In this document: piece by piece, positions 1 through 7,085 of the stretch
Numbering within the stretch: position 1 is the first letter of the stretch
How the letters are laid out: the number at the start of each line of letters is the position of its first letter
Assembly: GCA_946885925.1 (NCBI GenBank)
Contig: CAMPHP010000149.1
Coordinates: 1 to 7,085 of the forward strand
Direction of reading: 5' to 3'
Length of the DNA: 7,085 nucleotides
Source of the DNA: an uncultured Litorilinea sp.
GTDB taxonomy: Bacteria > Chloroflexota > Anaerolineae > Caldilineales > Caldilineaceae
Program-made: the position numbers and the translations under genes
The notes under the pieces: model-generated
Databases searched by the model: none
What the model was told of the DNA's origin: nothing
Seen by the model: the letters and a program-made list of their open reading frames with translations, nothing else

Positions 1-41
1 GCCGTTAAACTAGTGGGAACAAGTCCCAGTCCAAAGAGCGC

Positions 42-1592
42 CTACTGGGTCACACCTGCTTCAGCCAATTCCTGATCCAAGACTTGGCTAAACTCAGATT
101 CCGGCAGCGCGCCCGGAATGATACTGCCCGAATCGCCGCGCACAATGATAAAGGTCGGCGTACCCTGCACAAACTGAGATCCCTCAGCCAGATCCGACTG
201 GACACGAGCGGCGATGTCAGGATCTTGCAGACATGCAGCAAAAGCCTCGGTATCTAGCCCCACTTCTTCGGCAATGCCGGTGAAAACATCGGTAGGATCA
301 TCAACTGACCACTCTTCTACACTGGCAAAAAGCGCCTCGTGCATCTCCCAGAACTTGCCCTGCTCGCCACCACACTCAGCAGCAGTCCCAGCCGCAGGAG
401 CCTGGGGATGGATACTCAGCGGGAAATGTTTGAAGACCCACAGCACCTTGCCCGTATTCACATATTTTTCATCCAGCGAAGGCTGTGTCTCAGTGACATG
501 ACGCTGGCAGAAGGGACATTGGAGATCGGAAAACTCGATCACAGCCAGCGGTGCATCCACATCGCCCCGGTATTGGTCACCTGCCATGTTATAGCCAGGG
601 CGCTCCGGATCCGGCTGCCATCCCTCGGCAGTAGCCCAGAAGGGGATGCCTGCCTGTTGGGGCTGTTCGGGTTGGGCAACTTGTTCAGCAGTAGGCATCC
701 CGCCAGCGAGAGCCGAATCTACAACGCTGGCAAATTGCTCATAAGGTTGGGCACCGACTAGCTGAAAGACAACATTATCAGTGGCACGCACAATCTGGAA
801 GCTAGGCGTGCCATTAAAGCCACGAGCAAAACCAACATCTACACGCTCTTGCACAACGGCTGCTTGCTCGCCATCCGCCATACAGCTCTCATAGGCTCCC
901 ATATCTGCACCGACTTCTTCAGCCAAGCGGGCAAAGACTGGCAGCGGGTCGGAAAGCGGTGACCACTCATCCACACTGCGGAACAATTCAGCGTGCAGAT
1001 CCCAGTAGGTGGCAGCCGATCCCTGCGCTGCTACACAAAGGCTGGCCTCATGGGCTGCCGGAGCGTTGGGGTGGAGCGATTCCAGGGGGAAATCGTGAAA
1101 GACGACACGCACATCCCCATTGCGAACATACGCTTCATCCACAGCGGGTTCTGTCTGCACAAAGTAGCGATTGCAGAAAGGACAACCATAATCACTATAT
1201 TCAATCATGACAATGGGCGCATCCGGCTCCCCGCGATAAGGGAAACCTTCTTCTGTAAAGCCCACAGGCAATCCTTTGTATGTTTCGTCGCTCGGTATAG
1301 CGGCTCCACCACTCAATTCGCTCGCCGTGACTGCATCACCTTGCGCAACCTCAGCACCGCTTTCTTCACTAGCACTCTCCTCAGCCGTACTTTCTTCAGT
1401 CGCACCTTCATCTGGTGCACTCTCGCCGTTACTAGATTCTTCGGTCGCAGGTGTAGTCACAGTCTCTTCGGCGGCGGGAGTTTGTTTGGTGATGGGAGTG
1501 ATCTGTGTCACACACGCTGCTAGCACAACTACCACAATTGCCAGTGTTGCGATTAACCACCAGCGCCGTTGTATCCCAAGAAGATTTTGCAT
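42..1592 (-). CDS. Lipoprotein with two tandem DsbA-like thioredoxin domains
   Basis: Predicted extracytoplasmic thiol-disulfide oxidoreductase of 516 residues. Residues 1-27 form a lipoprotein signal: RR and WW, a hydrophobic run, then lipobox L24-A-A-C27, so the mature protein should be lipid-anchored at Cys27. Residues 28-100 are an acidic Glu/Ser/Thr/Ala linker with an EES motif repeated every five residues. Domain 1 (about 105-298) has C137-P-F-C140 and the cis-Pro loop G-T-P263-S-F. Domain 2 (about 325-512) has C359-P-F-C362 and G-T-P479-T-F. Each domain also has a second cysteine pair (C186/C237 and C407/C454), placed as in many Thioredoxin_4 (PF13462) proteins. The halves align along their whole length, so this is an internal duplication. 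The frame is open upstream to 1658, but ATG 1592 is preferred: it places the signal peptide at the N-terminus and has a GTGGAG ribosome site 10 bases upstream. The family usually carries one such domain. Whether it oxidises, isomerises or reduces substrates cannot be told; no VKOR or DsbB/DsbD partner lies in the window. Confidence 0.93.
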   Translation of the reverse strand: MQNLLGIQRRWWLIATLAIVVVVLAACVTQITPITKQTPAAEETVTTPATEESSNGESAPDEGATEESTAEESASEESGAEVAQGDAVTASELSGGAAIPSDETYKGLPVGFTEEGFPYRGEPDAPIVMIEYSDYGCPFCNRYFVQTEPAVDEAYVRNGDVRVVFHDFPLESLHPNAPAAHEASLCVAAQGSAATYWDLHAELFRSVDEWSPLSDPLPVFARLAEEVGADMGAYESCMADGEQAAVVQERVDVGFARGFNGTPSFQIVRATDNVVFQLVGAQPYEQFASVVDSALAGGMPTAEQVAQPEQPQQAGIPFWATAEGWQPDPERPGYNMAGDQYRGDVDAPLAVIEFSDLQCPFCQRHVTETQPSLDEKYVNTGKVLWVFKHFPLSIHPQAPAAGTAAECGGEQGKFWEMHEALFASVEEWSVDDPTDVFTGIAEEVGLDTEAFAACLQDPDIAARVQSDLAEGSQFVQGTPTFIIVRGDSGSIIPGALPESEFSQVLDQELAEAGVTQ

Positions 1593-1602
1593 GAAACAAG
1601 TA

Positions 1603-1608
1603 CTCCAC
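1603..1608 (-). promoter_or_regulatory. Shine-Dalgarno site of the DsbA-like lipoprotein gene
   Basis: Read on the minus strand this is GTGGAG, with its GGAG core ending 10 bases before ATG 1592. It decides the choice of 1592 over the longer open frame starting at 1658, whose extra 22 residues do not look like a signal peptide. It is the clearest ribosome site at any preferred start in the window. Confidence 0.55.
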
Positions 1609-1677
1609 ATAGGTGAATGCCGCCACACTTGGACAGAACAGCGGTGCATAGGCAGCAACTAGCACCCCGGCTCTTAC

Positions 1678-1709
1678 AAAAAATAACAAAACGCGATAGA
1701 GCGAAGCTC
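1678..1709 (-). terminator. Possible weak terminator between the two minus-strand genes
   Basis: Read on the minus strand, a short GAGC-TTC-GCTC hairpin (1709 to 1699) lies about 18 bases after the stop codon of the small upstream gene. It is followed, after seven bases, by a T-rich tract (1691 to 1678). The stem is only 4 bp and the T tract does not directly abut it, so it may be only partly effective. If it works, the DsbA-like gene would need its own promoter in the 134-bp gap; I saw no convincing one. Confidence 0.3.
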
Positions 1710-1726
1710 CCTACAACAGGCTACAA

Positions 1727-2029
1727 CTAAAGCTGAAAATTCCGCCCATTGTCGGCTACAACTTTTTGGCTATAATTCGTTACAAAACTAAGTAATTTAT
1801 CATGCAGCTTGCGCCAACCTGCGCTTTGCAAAATGTCTTGCAGCTTCTCTGCGCTTTCAACCGCACCAATGGTCAGCATTTGCGGACCTTCGCCGTACAT
1901 GGTATACAGAACTTCGTTTGGTTCAATACCTAGCTGCATGAGACGCGGAGCAAACTCACGGACCACGAACTCGCTAAAGTCCTGTTCGCGCCCCGTCTTG
2001 ATGTCCCACTGCATCAACAACCGGATCAT
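1727..2029 (-). CDS. Small conserved-looking protein, possible dimeric alpha/beta-barrel (ferredoxin-like) fold
   Basis: A 100-residue protein that I do not recognise by name. The predicted order is strand (IRLLMQWDIK), helix (about 13-31), two strands (about 36-41, LYTMYG, and 45-50, MLTIGA), then a long helix (about 55-85). This is close to the beta-alpha-beta-beta-alpha layout of ferredoxin-like dimeric alpha/beta-barrel proteins. There is no signal peptide or membrane segment and no cysteine, so it is probably cytoplasmic. ATG 2029 is preferred over ATG 2014 because the latter would cut into the first strand. The frame stays open upstream to a TTG at 2149, but that part is unlike a conserved protein. 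No good Shine-Dalgarno site precedes the start: AAAGG lies 15 bases away. It is transcribed toward the DsbA-like gene 134 bp downstream, possibly together with it. No function is proposed. Confidence 0.72.
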   Translation of the reverse strand: MIRLLMQWDIKTGREQDFSEFVVREFAPRLMQLGIEPNEVLYTMYGEGPQMLTIGAVESAEKLQDILQSAGWRKLHDKLLSFVTNYSQKVVADNGRNFQL

Positions 2030-2093
2030 AAATGTGCAGCTATACCTTTCTTGCCAAACTAGTCTTGCCCGACTTGCGCGTATCGATGAAGGC

Positions 2094-2122
2094 ACGATAC
2101 CAAAAGCATAGTAGAAATGCAA
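2094..2122 (-). promoter_or_regulatory. Possible sigma-70-like promoter for the small minus-strand gene
   Basis: Read on the minus strand, TTGCAT (2122 to 2117) and TATCGT (2099 to 2094) are separated by 17 bases, each matching four of six consensus positions. It points toward the gene starting at 2029 and would give a 5' leader of roughly 60 bases. Matches of this quality are common by chance. Confidence 0.22.
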
Positions 2123-2133
2123 CTTTAGGAGCA

Positions 2134-2159
2134 ATAGACCGGATTGCAATCCGGTCTAT
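2134..2159. repeat. Perfect 26-bp palindrome between the divergent genes
   Basis: The 13-base half ATAGACCGGATTG is followed at once by its exact reverse complement, with no mismatch and no spacer. All 13 base pairs were checked by hand, and symmetry stops at 2133/2160. It has no adjacent T tract, so it is not a typical terminator. It could be an operator serving both arms, or one copy of a dispersed intergenic palindromic repeat (REP-like). An AGGAG at 2127-2131 lies just before it, and TTG 2144 lies inside it. Confidence 0.85.
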
Positions 2160-2276
2160 GCGTAGTTTATTGTCTTGTTCATCTTGGTCTTTACTTTTCC
2201 GTGTGCCCGCTCTCGTTGTTCCAATCTTTATTGCATACTCACTTGACTGATATAAAAGCCACCATCTGTACCGCTC

Positions 2277-2320
2277 GTCAATATGACACGGGTCAACGTG
2301 ACGACACTAGTCAACATGAC
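2277..2320. promoter_or_regulatory. Cluster of three GTCA-N3-TGAC dyads, candidate operator
   Basis: Three copies of an 11-bp dyad occur in 44 bp: GTCAATATGAC (2277-2287), GTCAACGTGAC (2292-2302) and GTCAACATGAC (2310-2320), with starts 15 and 18 bp apart. A degenerate fourth element, CAATATGAT, lies at 2333-2341. Conserved outer half-sites with a variable centre are what one expects of a dimeric regulator binding several adjacent sites. The cluster lies 55-98 bp before the preferred start of the exported-protein gene, which fits a role in controlling the right arm. The repeats are also in register with the open reading frame (CAA codons at 2279, 2294, 2312 and 2333), so a coding origin cannot be excluded. 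Confidence 0.5.
2285..2320. repeat. Adjacent 18-bp tandem repeat (two copies)
   Basis: GACACGGGTCAACGTGAC (2285-2302) is followed directly by GACACTAGTCAACATGAC (2303-2320), identical at 15 of 18 positions. The three differences fall at unit positions 6, 7 and 14, while the GACAC, GTCAAC and TGAC blocks are unchanged. The pattern suggests duplication followed by retention of the dyad blocks. Confidence 0.75.
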
Positions 2321-2374
2321 GTAATTATCCCCCAATATGATACAGTTGGGCGTCATCCTCACCACCCCCTGTTT

Positions 2375-4486
2375 TTGCGCGCATGGGGCTTGCACATTTG
2401 CGGATGGTGGGTGGTCCTACTGGTCGCGCTTGCAATCTCCCAGCCGCAAAGCGTCCACGCGGCACCGTCAGCACAAAGCAATCCTGGCACGTCGCCACAA
2501 CTCTATTTGCTGCCACGCGATGGCAACACCAACATCAGCGTTGATACCCACATTGCCACTTTGCGCGTGATCAACGATGGTGCCGGGCCACTCTTAACAG
2601 TGGATGCGACCTACCGGCTGCGTAACCCAGCAGACTCTGGCGTGACGCAGCCTTTACAACTCTTCCCAGGGGGAGATTTATCCCTAAGCGGCTTTCAAAA
2701 CGTAGCCCTCAGCCAAAACCAACAACCGCTGCCCTTGGAACCCAATGGAAGTGGTGGTTATTTCAGTCAAATCGACCTGGCGGCAGATGGGCAAACCACG
2801 CTGAACCTGCAATATCAGGTAAGCCTCGGCAGCGACAGTCTCGCCACCATTCGCTATGCACCCTCCGTTCTCAACAATTGGTCGGGCAACATCAGTCTAC
2901 GTGTAGAGCTTGAGCTACCCACTTCCATTCCCGCCGAAAGTTGGGTCGAGATCGCGCCCGCTGATTGGCGCTATAGCGTGACGACTCAAGCCTCGGTTAT
3001 TGGGCTGCGCTGGCTCTATGACTTCACCGTTCCCGAAGAACCCATGCTGCTGCGCTTTATTACACCGAGTGTGTGGGCCAACTTGCAAGACGCCGAAAGC
3101 CTCGCCACGGAAAATGCAGCGGCAGCAGCATTTGTACGCTTGGGCAATCTCTACCGAGACCTTGCCCGCTTAGCCCCCAGCGAAACAGTACGCCAACGCT
3201 TTTACTCCCAGGCCATTGCTGCCTACAGCGCAGGGCTTGCAAGCCAGGGGTTAACGCTCTCCCCACCGACTGATCGTGCAGCATTGCATATTGGCCTTGC
3301 TGACCTCTATCGCCGTCGCCTCATTGAAGTAGGCGCGGAGGAGCAAGCAGGCTATGCCAATCTAATGGTGGAACAAATTGCTGAAGCACTGGCCTTGCTG
3401 CCGCCGGATGATAGCCGCGTCAATGAACTACGCCAATGGCAGAGCGACGGGCTGCAACTGCAACTCGACCAAATGATTGAACAGCGCAACTGGCCTGCGG
3501 CCTTAGCCATCGTAGATCAACTGGCAGTGCTTCCGGCGGAATTGATTGACCCGGCGATTGTGCAAGAAGATCGCCGCTTTGTCTTGATCCAACAGGCACT
3601 AGAACTAATGGAGCAAGGCAACCGCGAGGCGGCCCTTGCCGTGGCAGGAGATCAAATCTCCACCGACACATTGCTCCCGCCAAACCAACTTGCCAGCCTC
3701 TTTAGCGGTTGGCAGATCAGCTTGACCGTCACCCCCGAAGCCATGCAGATGGTAGCCCTGGGGCTGACCCCACCCGACCGCCACGCTGCGGCCTTCTCCG
3801 CAATAGAAGAAGTCGTGCGTATCTGGGAGGATGGAGCTGTAGATGCCACCCAACCCTATAGCTTCAGCCTGGAAGAAATCCCCAGCGAGTTAAATCTTCA
3901 GAGCGGCATACGTCTTCAAATTGATTTCCCACCAGATGGGAATGGCTTCTTGTTGGCACGTCTGCTGCCGCCGCGCAGCGATTATGCACTCCTGCGCGGG
4001 TTGCTCACCCAACTTGCTCCCACGATTGAAGAGCGCAGTGGCATTGTCTGGCAGCAAGTCGAAATGCGCCAGCCGCTCAACCTGACCGCAGTGGCGAATG
4101 AATGGAACAAGGTGGCTGACGGATTGGAAGAACAGGCACGTGGCTTCGATGCACAAAGCGGCAACACCAACTCCACCGACGCGGCAAGCGCTGAGGCAGC
4201 ATTGGCCGCGCGCATCCAAGCAGTCAACTACCGTACCACTGCTGCCGAGTGGCGAGGACTCGCTCGCCAAAGCTCGCTGCTCTTTAGGTTTGAAATTAGT
4301 GATCCTGTCTATACCCGCCTCAAGGGCGAATCCCCATCGCGTGCTTGGACTGTGAATGCGGCGGCACCTTCTCAGACCTTTGTCTTTGAAACACAGATGT
4401 TGAATCTTGGGCGTGTACTTGTGGGCGCACTTCTAGCTTTTATTGCGCTGATTATACTCGCTGGCATCTTGTGGGGATTGTTGTGA
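2375..4486 (+). CDS. Exported, C-terminally membrane-anchored protein with TPR-like region; likely transglutaminase partner
   Basis: Predicted 703-residue protein of unknown function. With TTG 2375 as start, residues 1-29 form a good signal peptide: a basic residue at position 2, hydrophobic core WWVVLLVALAI, and likely cleavage after S-V-H-A. Residues about 35-240 look beta-rich. Residues about 245-425 are helical with TPR-like pairs (for example FVRLGNLYRDLARL and AALHIGLADLYRRRLIEV). Residues about 430-675 are mixed, with a low-complexity Asn/Ser/Ala stretch. The last 23 residues form a single membrane helix with no cytoplasmic tail, so the bulk should sit outside the membrane. The frame is open back to TTG 2144 (which has AGGAG 12 bases upstream) and includes GTG 2201, with no ATG, so the start is uncertain; 2375 was chosen for its signal peptide although it has no ribosome site. 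The transglutaminase gene follows 68 bp downstream on the same strand, suggesting a shared operon and a protein-protein or scaffold role. I know no named family for it. Confidence 0.85.
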   Translation: MRAWGLHICGWWVVLLVALAISQPQSVHAAPSAQSNPGTSPQLYLLPRDGNTNISVDTHIATLRVINDGAGPLLTVDATYRLRNPADSGVTQPLQLFPGGDLSLSGFQNVALSQNQQPLPLEPNGSGGYFSQIDLAADGQTTLNLQYQVSLGSDSLATIRYAPSVLNNWSGNISLRVELELPTSIPAESWVEIAPADWRYSVTTQASVIGLRWLYDFTVPEEPMLLRFITPSVWANLQDAESLATENAAAAAFVRLGNLYRDLARLAPSETVRQRFYSQAIAAYSAGLASQGLTLSPPTDRAALHIGLADLYRRRLIEVGAEEQAGYANLMVEQIAEALALLPPDDSRVNELRQWQSDGLQLQLDQMIEQRNWPAALAIVDQLAVLPAELIDPAIVQEDRRFVLIQQALELMEQGNREAALAVAGDQISTDTLLPPNQLASLFSGWQISLTVTPEAMQMVALGLTPPDRHAAAFSAIEEVVRIWEDGAVDATQPYSFSLEEIPSELNLQSGIRLQIDFPPDGNGFLLARLLPPRSDYALLRGLLTQLAPTIEERSGIVWQQVEMRQPLNLTAVANEWNKVADGLEEQARGFDAQSGNTNSTDAASAEAALAARIQAVNYRTTAAEWRGLARQSSLLFRFEISDPVYTRLKGESPSRAWTVNAAAPSQTFVFETQMLNLGRVLVGALLAFIALIILAGILWGLL

Positions 4487-4518
4487 AGCTATCCACGCGG
4501 TTGTAACGTTACTCACCC

Positions 4519-4551
4519 TTGCGGTGATACCCTCTCGTGTACAATTATACT
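4519..4551 (+). promoter_or_regulatory. Possible internal promoter giving a leaderless transglutaminase message
   Basis: TTGCGG (4519-4524) precedes TACAAT (4540-4545, five of six consensus positions) by 15 bases. An overlapping TATACT (4546-4551) also matches five of six. TACAAT ends nine bases before ATG 4555, so transcription from it would start at or very near the ATG. No Shine-Dalgarno site is visible before ATG 4555. The same gap holds a 10-bp palindrome, GTAACGTTAC, at 4503-4512. The -35 match is weak and the spacing short. Confidence 0.35.
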
Positions 4552-4554
4552 CAT

Positions 4555-7017
<2,463 letters not shown>

Positions 7018-7038
7018 GAGCAGCAGTTTATATAGCAA

Positions 7039-7079
7039 AAAAGCCTACCAGAAACTCGTGGTTTCTGGTAGGCTTTTCT
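7039..7079 (+). terminator. Strong intrinsic terminator after the transglutaminase gene, probably bidirectional
   Basis: A perfect 17-bp stem pairs 7039-7055 with 7061-7077 around the five-base loop TCGTG. An A tract (7038-7042) precedes it and a T tract (7074-7077, then CT) follows, so it resembles a terminator on both strands. It begins 21 bases after the TAG stop and closes the plus-strand operon; it may also stop a converging minus-strand gene outside the window. Confidence 0.9.
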
Positions 7080-7085
7080 AAATAC

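Larger units (their letters stand above)
2030..2374. other. Divergent intergenic region with regulatory-looking repeats
   Basis: This 345-bp stretch separates the minus-strand and plus-strand arms. It holds a possible minus-strand promoter, a perfect 26-bp palindrome and a cluster of GTCA-N3-TGAC dyads. The plus-strand frame of the next gene is open here back to TTG 2144, but contains no ATG, only GTG 2201 and several TTG codons. The predicted peptide from 2144 to 2374 is rich in Cys, His and Leu and does not resemble the protein body that follows, so most of this stretch is taken as non-coding. A 30-residue hydrophobic reading frame at 2158-2250 lies here too and is not called. Confidence 0.6.

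Noticed and set aside
14..28. Short inverted repeat TGGGA-ACAAG-TCCCA after the DsbA-like gene as a terminator
   Set aside because: The stem is 5 bp, and no T tract follows in the minus direction within the 13 bases left before the window edge.
993..1523. Long plus-strand open frames opposite the DsbA-like gene
   Set aside because: They are antisense shadows: the minus-strand frame encodes clear CPFC domains, while the plus-strand peptides show no domain or signal.
1593..1658. Upstream extension of the DsbA-like gene to the start at 1658
   Set aside because: The 22 extra residues would precede and spoil the lipoprotein signal peptide, and GTGGAG is placed for ATG 1592.
2158..2250. A 30-residue hydrophobic reading frame with ATG at 2158
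   Set aside because: The AGGAG upstream is 26 bases away, the ATG overlaps the palindrome, and the peptide has no recognisable family. A leader peptide cannot be excluded, but support is too weak to call it.
2243..2256. TTGACT and TATAAA as a plus-strand promoter
   Set aside because: The two hexamers are only two bases apart and cannot serve as -35 and -10 of one promoter. TTGCAT at 2231 gives a 14-base spacing to TATAAA, which is too short to call.
4513..4527. TCACC-CTTGC-GGTGA hairpin in the gap before the transglutaminase
   Set aside because: The stem is only 5 bp with no T tract, and it overlaps the candidate -35, so it supports neither a terminator nor a riboswitch.

Overview
The window holds four protein genes: two on the minus strand (left) and two on the plus strand (right). 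They diverge from a 345-bp non-coding or weakly coding region at about 2030-2374. All three large products are predicted to be exported or membrane-bound. The gene style suggests a bacterium of the Chloroflexota (Anaerolineae/Caldilineae-like): a lipoprotein with an acidic Ser/Thr/Glu linker feeding a DsbA-like fold, a TgpA-like membrane transglutaminase, and few Shine-Dalgarno sites. This assignment is an inference from protein style; the window has no rRNA or marker gene.

Left arm (minus strand): 42-1592 encodes a lipoprotein with two tandem DsbA-like thioredoxin domains. Each domain has a CPFC active site, a cis-Pro loop (GTPSF/GTPTF) and a second cysteine pair. Upstream in the same direction, 1727-2029 encodes a 100-residue protein of unknown function whose predicted order of strands and helices resembles a ferredoxin-like or dimeric alpha/beta-barrel fold.

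Centre: the divergent region contains a perfect 26-bp palindrome (2134-2159), a cluster of three GTCA-N3-TGAC dyads (2277-2320) that includes a directly adjacent 18-bp tandem repeat, and an open frame without any ATG. The exact start of the following gene is therefore uncertain.

Right arm (plus strand): 2375-4486 encodes an exported protein with a signal peptide, a beta-rich N-terminal region, a helical TPR-like middle and one C-terminal membrane anchor. It is followed by 4555-7017, a TgpA-like protein with seven N-terminal membrane helices, an extracytoplasmic transglutaminase core (Cys527, His571, Glu587), an eighth helix and a DUF4129-like cytoplasmic tail. A strong, symmetric 17-bp intrinsic terminator ends this arm. 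The two products probably act together at the outer face of the membrane. A promoter-like sequence just before the transglutaminase suggests it can also be transcribed alone, perhaps as a leaderless message.

No mobile element, CRISPR array, tRNA or rRNA was seen. The points most worth a second look are the uncharacterised partner of the transglutaminase, the regulatory architecture of the divergent region, the tandem DsbA lipoprotein, and a C9 tract just upstream of the transglutaminase active-site cysteine.
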